A DNA stretch of 64,000 nt, from contig OX453286.1 in the NCBI GenBank assembly GCA_949710005.1, positions 1,728,501 to 1,792,500 on the forward strand, given 5' to 3'. The notes under the pieces were generated by a model. The model made no database searches and was not told the DNA's origin. It saw only the letters and a list, made by a program, of their open reading frames with translations. This DNA comes from Ricordea florida (lineage: Eukaryota > Cnidaria > Anthozoa > Corallimorpharia > Ricordeidae). Both the position numbers and the translations under genes were made by a program. The number at the start of each line of letters is the position of its first letter. The first letter of the stretch is position 1. Shown in pieces: positions 38,263 through 48,498 of this stretch.

Positions 38263-39636
38263 AATGTAGCTATATTATAAATATATATATATATATATAT
38301 AAACAGGCTTAACTAGATACTTATTTGGCGCTGCATACCTGCAACATTTGCTTTTCACACTGTTTCTGTTTTTACTCTATTGCGCTCTATACGGCGACAC
38401 TTTCAGAAAATAAGTTTGTTAAAGATGAAGTACGTTTCCTGCCGCGAGTTTCTTCCTGCTTTGGCTGTGAATTGAACAACTCAACTCAATGCGAAACTAA
38501 TGCGAGACCTACAGTTTTTAAATTAAAATAATATGAGCTTTCTACATTTCTTTTTTTGTAATCCACTTTACTCCAGGCATTCCTTGAAACAATGTATGTC
38601 TCAATGCTTAGTAACCATTTAAGTCACCGACTGAATGTGCTCATTAATGTGACAAGAATATTTTGTATAAACCGGTTGGTTTATCCCAACATTTTTATTT
38701 GCTACAGAGAAACTAAACCAGATCTCCCTTAGGTTAGAATCAAAACCCGATTTGACACGTTTAAGGAAAGAGAAATCTGGAAGCAATGCAATTTGAATGA
38801 CCATTCGGGATAGGATTAAAGTGTGACTAGACTACTCGAACCAAGATTGCCCAAATAAATTTTCATACAAATATTGAATGTCTGTTTTGGACGCTGAACA
38901 ACAGATTTGAGGCGAGCTTCCACCGACTAAGGTGATTCTTTCTCGATCTTAATAAGGTTTGTACAGTTATAGAGCAAATTATTTGCATTTTAAAAACATT
39001 TGTGGAGATTCTATTGTTTAGATAGTCGATCGTGATTGGATAATTTATGTTCGGATGACCTTGGTTCGAGTAGTCACGCTGTAAAACCATTGATATTTGC
39101 ATTGTTAATCAATACGACCAATGAATGTTATACAAACCGGTGCTAAGGGCTCCATATATGTGAATTCATTTTGTAAGCTACTTTCCATTCTTCATCAGTT
39201 TAAGTAAGTTTACAGAAAGCGTTATATTTAAGAATTATTGTAATATTGAAATTATGATTCATTACTCCCCTCATGTAAAGATATTCGAGTGAGTTACCAT
39301 GAAACTTTATAACTTGAAGAATTATGTTAATATTGCTCTCTTTTTCTATTTTACTTTTTATGTCATCTGTACTGCGTAATGCTATGTCCAAAAAAACTCT
39401 CCCTTTGTCTGAAGAAAAGTGTTCGAGGATCGCTAATTCTTTCTTGATTGAATGTATTCAAAGTTTCCGCAGAAAATTTTCGTCATCATTTTACGTGATA
39501 TCGTTGGCCAATCATAATCCAGAATTTCGATGTGTAATTTGCACTGGGGTTACAGTTTTTGTACTGGTATTACATTTGAACTGCAGTACTCCCAGCCAAT
39601 CAAAATCGAGTAATTTTCTGATTATTAGAACATATA
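38263..39636. other. Intergenic, foldback content, no gene seen
   Basis: An inverted pair spans roughly 38826-39080 (ctactcgaaccaaga / ccttggttcgagtag). Otherwise AT-rich sequence with short uninformative frames. Confidence 0.5.
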
Positions 39637-39925
39637 TAAGACACTCATTAGTGTGCAGTACGACACTCGTTAGTGTGCAGTAAGACACTCGTTAGTGGGA
39701 GTAAGACACACATTGATGTGCAGTAAGACTCGTTAGTGTGGAGTAAGACACTCATTGGTGTGCAGTAAGACACTCATTGGTGTGCAGTAAGACACTCGTT
39801 AGTGTGCAGGAAGACACTCATTGGTGTGCAGGAAGACACTCATTGGTGTGCAGTAAGACACTCATTGGTGTGCAGTAAGACACTCGTTAGTGTGCAGTAA
39901 GACACTCATTGGTGTGCAGTAAGAC
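39637..39925. repeat. 22-bp tandem repeat, about 13 units
   Basis: The unit is agtaagacactcattggtgt with small changes (cgttagtg / cattggtg). No unique spacers are present. Confidence 0.9.
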
Positions 39926-40316
39926 CTGCATTAGTATACAGGAGAAAAGATATAAGTATACAATGGACATTCTCTAGTGCACAGGAAAACATATGGACGA
40001 TATGATTAAGGAGGTCCCTCATGTTCTCTTGAATACACTCAATCACGGTATGCATCAAAATACTCATTATCATACAGTTATCGATAGTTGTGCTTCTGGA
40101 GCAATAATTTAAACACTGAACAAGGCACGTTAGGAGACAACTTGCTTTATTTTCGTAACCCACATATCACTGACACAAACACTGTTTTATTCATTTATAC
40201 TTAAAGTTTGCACTTCAAATAGCGGACCCCCCTGAATTGATCCTTTCATTACTTCTGTTCTCAGACAACTTCATTTTAAGTTGAAAACAGCTTTTTCAAG
40301 CGCTGCAACTTGTCCT

Positions 40317-43300
40317 TTAAAAGCGATCCTCCTTCGTCTCTATCAGAAAAAAAAAATTATAAAAAAAAAACAAGAAAAAAAATGAAGCTGGCTTAGAACG
40401 TACATTTGGTATGATACAAGTATTTGATGCAGCATCACAAAAATCATAAAGTAGGTCCCGTATCACAGAAGATACTTTACATATAAAGATCAGACTATGC
40501 AATTTCATTTACAAATGAACAAAAAACCGTGTCGCACTTTTTTGTAAAACAAATAGTGTCGAAATGAAGGAAGAAATGTCGAGATGAAAAAGTTAGAGCC
40601 GCACTGTGTAGTAAAAGCAAACAGTACCTCAGTACAGGACTTTTCAGTAGTTTTGTAAAGAATGGTCAGACTGCATGGTTTGATCCACAGATGAAAAAGT
40701 TAGAAGCACACTGTATAGTAAAACACACAGTACCACAGTACAGTACTGTTCAGTAGCTTTACAAAGAATGGTCACACTGCATGGTTTGATCCACAGATGA
40801 AAAAGTTAGAAGCACACTGTATAGTAAAACACACAGTATATATAGTACTATTCAGTAGCATTCCGAACTGCCAAAGCTCGTAACGCTAAAAGCATCAGTT
40901 GTGTCATAATGTAAACTATCTGTATAGGATAATGTATGAGAAAAAGTAGTTTTTATAGACGATGGACTTGATGAAATTCTTTCTCAGAGTCGTGATATGT
41001 TTGATCGGAGGAACCTTGAAGACGACTGGCTATCAATATCACCGACATGTTTGAGATTGGCGGGTCTAGTTTGGTAAATGGGGCGATTTCAAACTGCAAA
41101 AGGTAATCTGTCAGTAGGAACATCTTCTTTGTGCGCCTTTTCTCATGCGATTCACTTTCTTACCTCAATTTATTTGCATTGGCAGTGAAATGCGACCAGG
41201 AGAAACATGGTCGTTTTCAAAATAAATAAAGTTCTCATTCAATTCATCAGAGAACTTAGAAAAGAAGATAGAAGAGGACGGTGCCCAGGAAAAACGTTGC
41301 ACGAATTAATCAGTAGTGTCAGGAGAGTATGAAGGTGAGTTTTGTACACTACCAAGAGAGTATGAAGGTAAAAGTATTTGGAATTGAAAGAAAGAAAAGT
41401 TAATTTTTTCTTCGGTGAAAACTTTGAAAAGTTAAGAAAATCACTAGATATTAAAATAAAAACTTCTGCTCAGAATAACTTAACAGTAAAGGCTCTTCAA
41501 TCTTGGTTGCCCTGCGGCATTCTTGTGGTCAACTAGGTGGAACGAGAGACCATTACTGTGGTCACTGAAGTGGAACAGGATGTCATTATTTTCATTTTCA
41601 TTTTATTTTCAATAATGACCTCCTGTTCCACCTTAGTGACCACAATAATGAATCGGCTGGTTCTAAAACGATAAGAAGAATTCTGGTTATTGAAAATAAT
41701 AACCTGTTCAAAACAATGAAAAGATTCATTACAAAATGATGTTATAAGTACCTTTTGCGTCTTTTTTTAAGTGTGCTACAACAGACAAGTCCTTCACTGC
41801 AGTCCTCTTGGCCACCACTCAACCCTGCACAGTCCACCGCCAGTATGCACGTTCTGAGACGAAATCTCCCGCACGACTCCAGTAAACCTTTGTCACCTGA
41901 AAAGTAACGTTAGAACCACATAGTCACTTAATGTTCAGTATACAAAGAATGGTTACACTGCATGGTTTTATCCACAGATGAAAAAGTTAGAACCACACTG
42001 TATAGTAAAACAAACAGTACTACAGTATACAATACTGTTCAGTAGCTTTACAAAGAATGGTCACACTGCATGGTTTGATCCACAGATGAAAAAGTTAGAA
42101 CCACACTGTATACCGGTACTGAAACAAACAGTCAGAAAGAACTGCGACCAATCTCACTCACACCCTCCCTCTCGAAAATAGCCGTTGACTTTGTCGTTTC
42201 GTTGGAGCCTGTCCTCGAGGGCATAGTTGACCCCCCCTAACCAATTCGGAAACATATGTGGTTCTTCAACCACGCTGGCGCTCATCAGTATGTTTCACAA
42301 GTGGCTCGAAGCAACGGACGGGAACGGGTCAACTGTGCGGGTCCTTATTTTCGATTACCTAAAGCCTTTGATTTAATCGATCACAGAGTCTTGATTGGCA
42401 AACTCAAACTGATGAAAATTCCCAACAGCATAATCAATTGGATCATTGAGTTTCTTTCCGGACGATCCTAGAGAGTCAAGATTGGGAGAGATTGCCTCTC
42501 GGAGTGGGGCAAGGTACCTTCTGGCGTGCCCCAAGGGACCAAACTAGGTCCGTGGCTTTTTCTATTGACGATCAATGATTTATCTGTACCTAGTGTCTTC
42601 GACATGTGGAAAAATGTGAACGATACAACAGTATCCGAAATCGTACTTAAAGGATCTACGCAGGGCAAGTCACAGGAAGCCGTTGACGTAATACACGACT
42701 TGTCGAAGGAAAACAAGTTCCAGCCAAACGGTGACAAGACAAAGCAGCTAACTATATCGTTTGGTCGGGACCCGTCACTACCATCAACAGTGAACATCGA
42801 TGGAATTCCCATCGAAGCTATACAGAGTACAAAGTTACTCGGTTTGACGATAAACGATAAGTTAACTTGGAACGATCTTGTTGAGGACCTTGTTAAGAGA
42901 TCTTCCAAGAAAATGTATTTTCTTGTACAACTTAAACGGGTGCGCGTTCCGACAGCAGATCTTGTAAATTACTACTGCGCCTGCATCAGGTCTTCCTTAG
43001 GTTATGCATGGCCGGTATTCCACTATGCACTTCCAAAATACCTCCAAATAGAGATAGAAAGAGTTCAAAAGAGGGCCCTCTCATGCATTTTCCCGAGAGA
43101 ACAATACTCAGACGACGCACTTCAGTTGGCAGGGTTACAAACTATCATGGCTCAGCAGGCGGGTCTGTCTAAGCAGCTGTTCAACTCTGTAGTTGGTAAT
43201 TCATCCAACAAGGCCCACGGACTTCTCCCCAAACCCTGCACAAGTACATACGCACTCAGAAAGCAGAGAAAGTTCAGCCTGCCAGCCGTAAAGACTCAAA

Positions 43301-43450
43301 GATTTGCAAAATCTTTTATTGTAAAGAGCGCTAGTGAGGCAATATTTTAGCTATTGTTCAAATTTGTATATACAGTATACTATATTCATTTATATCCATT
43401 GTAAAATTCCGCAATTCAGTTTCAACTGCAAAGGATTTTAATAAATTCAG

Positions 43451-43494
<44 letters not shown>

Positions 43495-43577
43495 GAAACT
43501 AAAACTAGATTACCTTGGGTCGCAGTGTATAACAGCTCAACCAAGAACGCACTTAACAGGATTTTCATTGACTTCAT
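40317..43577 (-). CDS. Candidate small secreted cysteine-rich protein gene
   Basis: Exon 1 (43577-43514) encodes MKSMKILLSAFLVELLYTATQ, a plausible signal peptide, and ends in phase 1 at a gtaat donor. Exon 2 (41896-41752) has an acceptor after a pyrimidine run (cttttcag), starts in matching phase, stays open for 47 codons and ends at gtactt. It carries six cysteines spaced C-x7-C-x5-C-x9-C-x5-CC, followed by a basic LKKRRKR run that could be a proprotein cleavage site. A phase-compatible exon 3 (40494-40317, with a FCDAASNTC segment) can be drawn, but its tail runs into a T-tract-derived hydrophobic stretch and is doubtful. No family was recognised. The C-x9-C-x5-CC spacing recalls knottin or prokineticin-type folds without proving either. 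Intron 1 contains a LINE remnant on the other strand. Confidence 0.5.
40580..40860. repeat. Dispersed ~108-bp repeat, locus 3 (about two and a half units)
   Basis: Unit starts (cagtag) are at 40645, 40751 and 40853, giving periods of 106 and 102 bp. Blocks catggtttgatccacagatg and gtatagtaaaac are shared with the loci at 7.5, 19 and 42 kb. Confidence 0.9.
41551..41650. repeat. 100-bp foldback repeat
   Basis: The left arm cattactgtggtcactgaag pairs with the right arm ending ttagtgaccacaataatg; tggaacagg pairs with cctgttcca. The loop is rich in ttttcatttt. It lies about 100 bp beyond the donor of the candidate cysteine-rich gene's exon 2, inside its putative next intron. Confidence 0.75.
41910..42131. 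repeat. Dispersed ~108-bp repeat, locus 4 (about two units)
   Basis: It directly precedes the LINE remnant. Units start near 41935 and 42039 and share gatgaaaaagttagaaccac with the other loci. Confidence 0.9.
42256..43492 (+). pseudogene. Decayed LINE (CR1/Rex-type) reverse transcriptase, 3' part
   Basis: Plus-strand frames contain KAFDLIDHRVLIGKLK, PNSIINWIIEFLSGR, SGVPQGTKLGPWLFLLTIND and STKLLGLTINDKLTWN, in reverse transcriptase order. A frameshift lies just before KAFDL, where the upstream sequence reads on in another frame. A TAG interrupts at 42469. The catalytic F/Y-x-D-D motif reads NVND, losing an aspartate. The sequence ends in a (TCTA)n run at 43451-43492, as CR1-like elements often end in a microsatellite. 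It is 5' truncated and not functional. Confidence 0.85.
43451..43492. repeat. (TCTA)n microsatellite at the LINE 3' end
   Basis: About ten tcta units directly after aataaattcag, at the expected 3' terminus of the LINE. Confidence 0.9.
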
Positions 43578-45285
43578 GGTCCGACTAAAAATATTGGAGA
43601 TACAAACTGAGTTTAAAATCTGCCTTATCTTGTAAGGGCATGAAAACCTGTAGAACTTTCTTGTCGGCATGAGTAGCTGAAACAAGCTATGCTCGGAATC
43701 ACGCGCAATAACGAAAATGATTGGAAGTCTGATGAACAGCGACTGTCAAAACTTTTTTTCGGCGATCATGCTCGAAGGAAATACGTTTTTAGAAGGATAA
43801 AATATGGTGTTACCGGCTTCACATAGTTATGAAGAAACCGGACATGCAGTTTCCTTATATATTGCTTCGTTTGTTTTTCATGATGACGAAAGTGAAAACA
43901 GCAAGTATACACTTTGTACCATGAAGTAAAAAAAACGGCGGCAGGTGCTGGATTAAAAAGGAGACGACTATCATCGGCCCATTGCAACCTTAAAAGCCAG
44001 CATCGCAATGCAATGATAACGAAATAGTTACCTTTGTCGGGAGTTCCTCTTCAAACCCACCTCAGCTGAAATAATGACTTTCTTTGTAAAGTTCAACTTT
44101 TTGAAGATAAAAATTAGCCTTACAAATGTCTCTTATTCTAGTCTACTTTGCCGCATGCATACCTCCTAAAAATGTCTGAATGCTTAGGAACTATCCACGG
44201 CTCAATAGCCAAAAACTGATTATGCACAGTAAGCCGTGGAAAGTTCATAATACCTTTTGTTTCATCTAGGAATAGCTGCTCGGTTAGTAATTAATCAGTG
44301 AAACCTGTACAACTTCGACGGCAACAGAATGAACCACTTACACTTAGAGCCGGAAAATATTTCGCCACAAAATTGTGTGAAAACCCTGTTAAATTCAAAT
44401 TTATACTACTACTTAGTGAAAAGACCGCCCATAGATAGTAACTATGGACCGCCTCAAAGATATGTTCTAGGAAGGACTAGAATAATATTAGAATAATGAA
44501 AGTTGCTTGTTTCGTTAGCAGAGCCAATGGAGCAGGACAGATTTAAGTCATGAGGAAATAATTACTAAAGAACGCCATAGTTGAAATTTGCCTTCTAAAA
44601 ACATTGACTGATTTAACCTTGAAGTTCGCTTTGAAGTTTACCGTACTAGAGGAGCGTTTCTGTGACCTGTATTGCACTTTTTTAGCCCAAAGGGAATTTT
44701 TTATGATAGAGAGAATTGGCTCAGAGAGTGTCCCCACAAGAGAGCAATCAGGCGTTATTGATCCATGTCATTATTGAACTTCAATAAGTGATTCCGCGAA
44801 GACATAACCCTGCCTACCTTCTTGTAAACACTTAGCAACACCTTTGCTTTTAGTGGTTATTATTTCATATAAGTTTCTCTTTATCGAATATTTAACCCTG
44901 AGAAAATGAGCTTGAAACAACGCACAGTTGTATCAGCATGCAGTTCTCGGTGCTTGTTGTTTGTCATATGAACTGGCGTTGTCTGCGCCACAGCTAACCT
45001 CAGACAGCTTACATTGTCGCTTTTTACTCGGCAGTGACCGCCTGAGGTGCACTAGGTGGTACTGAGATCAAGAAAAGGACAGTACGAACCACAGTGTGTT
45101 TTTAAATAACGTCTCGGGATCATTATAATCCCAGCAAATGAGATCAGTAGGTCAATATCTAAATGGCACCGTTTCTCACTAGAAAAACGACAGTTGCAAA
45201 CTAAAGGTGGTAAACTATGCATCGTTTGTCAAATGCTAATCAAAATTGTTATCAAATTACTATTTAAAAACTCGTTCTTCAGGAG
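43578..45285. other. Intergenic, no gene seen
   Basis: Upstream of the candidate cysteine-rich gene on the minus strand. It should contain that gene's promoter if the gene is real. No other exon chain was recognised. Confidence 0.45.
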
Positions 45286-45990
45286 CCGGGGGGGGGGGGG
45301 TACTCCGTTATATGGGCTTTTTAGGTATGTGCGGCCCCAAAGGGTATGGTTTTTCAGCCGTTTTAATCATAAACAGGTATCAATTTAAGTCATTTTGCCG
45401 CCATTGTGGTAATAAATAGGGTATCGAATTTTTCACTCGCGTTCAAGTGTGGAATTCTGAGATTGAAACTTTGCATATGCAGTCGAATAATTAACAATTA
45501 TTCGCCGAAGGCGAAGTGATTATCGGTGAATATTCACCGAGACGAAGTCGAGGTGAATATTCATCGATAATCACTGAGCCTGAGGCGAATAATTGTTTTA
45601 GTATAAATACATAGGTGATTATTTCAAAAAAAGAAAAAAAAGCATTGTACAACACGAAAAAATTATATTTCATCAAAAGCGCGCGAACGACTGGCAGCCA
45701 TTTTGTTCGTCGAGGTGATTATCGGCTGATAATCCGAGATAGCGAACCAATCAGAGCGCGCGGTTTTGTATAATCACCTGAGTATTTATACTAAAAACAG
45801 ATAAACATTGACTTGAACATTGGTCTGAACTAGGTAAATAACTATAAGGCAGGCCTGAAACAGGGTATTTATTTAAGGGTCAGGTCATAAATAGGGAGAG
45901 AAAATCGCAGATTTTGGTCATAAATAGGGCAAGGGGTTTGGGAAGCGGACCGCACACCCCTACCCAATTTTCTGGGAGTAACCCCCCCCG
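45286..45990. mobile_element. Outer repeat element with G/C-tract ends, split by the 304-bp element
   Basis: The left end reads gccggggggg then tactccgttatatgggc; the right end reads tctgggagtaacccccccc then ggttcagg. Internal aataaataggg phrases recur on both sides (near 45411, 45890 and 45920). The 304-bp foldback copy at 45493-45796 sits in the middle, so this is a nested insertion. Confidence 0.6.
45493..45796. mobile_element. 304-bp foldback element, copy 2 (reverse orientation)
   Basis: The hairpin half comes first (aacaattattcgccgaag ... gcgaataattgtt), then the terminal-repeat half ending gtatttatactaaaa, with the core gaaccaatcagagcgcgcg. Length and order are those of 1316-1619 reversed. 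Confidence 0.85.
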
Positions 45991-46378
45991 GTTCAGGAAT
46001 CTCGAAGGGTGAAAAATTGATATTTCAATAGGAGTTTATAGGTGTTATATATAAAGTCTATTTGGAACCTTTATTTAAGAAATGGAAAACATGTACCGTG
46101 TTTCTATCAAGTTTTAGTATAAATCTACTAGCGTTCTATCACAAATGCCACGCTCTGATTGGCTACGCTAAAATGTGTTTCACGCAGAAAGTACTGACCT
46201 GAGTCAAGTCAAATTCTGTTTTTCATGGTAGGCATTTTTCATGCCTTAGCAACTGGTTGTCAGCCACTGGTTTCTCAGCCACAAAATCACACAGTTAAGG
46301 GTAACAACTCAATCACAGTTTTGACTGTACCATAGGCGAACGCTTGCCTTTTGTGTCTAAGGGTGCGTTTTTCGGTAT

Positions 46379-46518
46379 GATCCGTTTTTGGATTTGTGAT
46401 CCGAGATCACACGGATCATTACACATCAAAGGAACCGATGAATCCTTGTTCAGTGTAGATTCATTGGTTTCTTTGATGCGCCATGATCAGTGTGATCTCG
46501 GATCACAAATCCAAGGAT
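46379..46518. repeat. Near-perfect hairpin with ~55-base arms
   Basis: ggatttgtgatccgagatca pairs with tgatctcggatcacaaatcc, and catcaaaggaaccgatgaat pairs with attcattggtttctttgatg. The flank gtgcgtttttcgg is typical of DNA-transposon termini. A CCAAT-type core (gctctgattggct) lies upstream at 46153. Confidence 0.8.
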
Positions 46519-46754
46519 AAAGGAAATACTAAGACAATTACACAAATATAATGCAAAAAAATTATCAGTCATCCTGATTTAATGATAAAAATGCTTTCAG
46601 GATCCAAAAAAATTTTGTTCCAGATATCAGCTGTACACACGAGCAAATGTGTGTATATGGATGCTATGCCCTTGGAAGGGCTAACACTTGAAACCTCAGC
46701 ACCTTTTCTTATCTTACTGTCATTTAAATTACTTTATCAATCCCGATTTCTTGT

Positions 46755-47012
46755 GTAAGAAACTAAACAGTTCAGAACAGTCCTACTAATGGAAGGATTG
46801 GGAGAAGTCACTTTGAACACTATTGCTGTAAATAATGAATGTAAGAAACTAAACAGTTCAGAACAGTCCTACTAATGGAAGGATTGGGAGAAGTCACTTT
46901 GAACACTATTGCTGTAAATAATGAATGTAAGAAACTAAACAGTTCAGAACAGTCCTACTAATGGAAGGATTGGGAGAAGTCACTTTGAACACTATTGCTG
47001 TAAATAATGAAA
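46755..47012. repeat. 86-bp tandem triplication
   Basis: Three copies, identical by eye, start at 46755, 46841 and 46927 with gtaagaaactaaacagttca. The first grows out of the end of a diverged foldback copy of the 10269/59283 family at 46648-46775. The third is followed by aaagacacatcc. Confidence 0.92.
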
Positions 47013-47524
47013 GACACATCCATGCCTATATTAATTATTAATAATTATTAAAGAACATGTTATATAATTTGTATAATTCTCTCTAAAAGAATGAGAGGTT
47101 GCAACTCAGAAAATTTATCATATTAGTAATGGTAATCATGTGGTTTTGAGTTCAAGTTGTGATTAATATACACAAGTAAATTTTTCAAAAAGCTCAAATT
47201 TCACATGTTGCTTCAGCGAGTGGAATTTGACCTTTTTGGAAAATCGTGAGTATAAAAAAATTAAAAATGCAACTAGAAAACTATGATTTCTTGTTAATAA
47301 TTATACATAAAAAACTCAAGCAGGATGAACAATCCTGCTGTTGATGTGGTTGGTGAGAAGATAAATTGAACCATTCTAGTATGATGCTGATGCATCAGCT
47401 AAATATACTCAGTGTGAAGTGTTGCTTTTGTGTTTCAATCAATTACTGCAAAATATTTACTTCCAGTATAAAAGGGAGGACTCTCAAAGTCCAACACCCT
47501 GAAAAGTCAGATAGCTGGAGCTAA
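47013..47524. other. Intergenic / 3' flank of the coiled-coil gene
   Basis: AT-rich, no exon seen on either strand. Confidence 0.5.
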
Positions 47525-48070
47525 CTACTTTTTTTGGTTTGCCTGCAATTTCATCTCAAGTTCAGCAATTTTCATGTCTTTATCTAGAAGCAGTGTTTGC
47601 TGTTTTTCTATCTTTTGCTGCAATGCACCTCTTTCTCCTTGTAATTCTGCAACCATCTTGCCGAAGTACTTTTTGCACATGTCCAGCATGGTCCGATAAC
47701 TTTCACCGTTCATGTCTTCGCCTGTTTGTTCAGTTTTCGCGTTCTTCTGTTCGTCTGCTAACTCTTTAAGATTGAACATTCTCTGCTCTTCATTCATACG
47801 AATTACCTCCAAATCAAGCATTACAGTTTGTGTGATCGTTTCCACACTCCCCTTTAACGCCTCATTCTCTTCTTTAAGCTTCTGTCGTTCGCTCTCGGAT
47901 TCATCAGAGTTGTTAAAGTCATTCTTATTCAGCGTACCCCGTTCTTCTTTCACTTGTGTTTTCTCGATGAGTTCGTTAGATAGCTGCAATGCCTTATCTC
48001 TCTCGTCCTCCAGAACTCTGATCTGCTCCAGTAGCGCCATGATCAGAGACTCATTGCTCGATTCTGCCAT
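47525..48070 (-). CDS. Intronless coiled-coil protein, 181 aa, family unknown
   Basis: A single open minus-strand frame; the ATG at 48070 was chosen because the frame above it offers only non-ATG starts. The product begins MAESSNESLIMALLEQIRVL. It has two heptad-rich segments (about residues 8-75 and 125-178) separated by a less regular middle, and an acidic, lysine-rich composition with no cysteine cluster or membrane segment. It ends KLQANQKK. It lies head to head with DTNBP1, 428 bp apart, so the two may share a promoter. It could be a cytoskeletal, centrosomal or trafficking adaptor, but nothing in the sequence decides this. Confidence 0.7.
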   Translation of the reverse strand: MAESSNESLIMALLEQIRVLEDERDKALQLSNELIEKTQVKEERGTLNKNDFNNSDESESERQKLKEENEALKGSVETITQTVMLDLEVIRMNEEQRMFNLKELADEQKNAKTEQTGEDMNGESYRTMLDMCKKYFGKMVAELQGERGALQQKIEKQQTLLLDKDMKIAELEMKLQANQKK

Positions 48071-48498
48071 CTCTAGTGACTTTGTTTCCAACAACGACGA
48101 ATTTCAAAGTAAGGAGGCAAATACAAATGCGACTGAAACCAGGAAGCTGAGACCGACGCCTTACTTGACTGAACTAAACAAATCACAACTTTGTCACTAC
48201 TTTATAATAGTAGCGTCTTTAGGTTTCAACAGCTCTGTGGTCTTGTGAACAGGTTTTCAACGTTCGTTTAGCTTCCAAACAGACCTAAGCACATCAACTT
48301 TGGTGCGAACCAAACCTGCTAGCGCTGCGTCCATGTTGAAAATGGATATCGAAATGCATTGTGGGTAATAGTTCTGTGTCAGCTGTTACTCCATTTGCCA
48401 ATATAGAGATATTGATCGAAAGGAGAGCCAAGTTGCGGTCTTGGCCATGTGAAATACAAATAAATCAACGAATTCAGACCTCATAAAGATAGGGAAGG
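48071..48498. promoter_or_regulatory. Likely bidirectional promoter between the coiled-coil gene and DTNBP1
   Basis: A gap of 428 bp separates two divergent start codons. No TATA box was seen near either expected start. The segment has no exon signals of its own. Confidence 0.5.

Noticed and set aside
39637-39925. Regular repeats resembling a CRISPR array
   Set aside because: Repeats are directly adjacent with no unique spacers, and the DNA is animal nuclear sequence.
40317-40494. Exon 3 of the candidate cysteine-rich gene
   Set aside because: Phase and acceptor fit and a C-x6-C segment is present, but the end is encoded by a T-tract. It was kept only as a doubtful possibility inside the gene entry.
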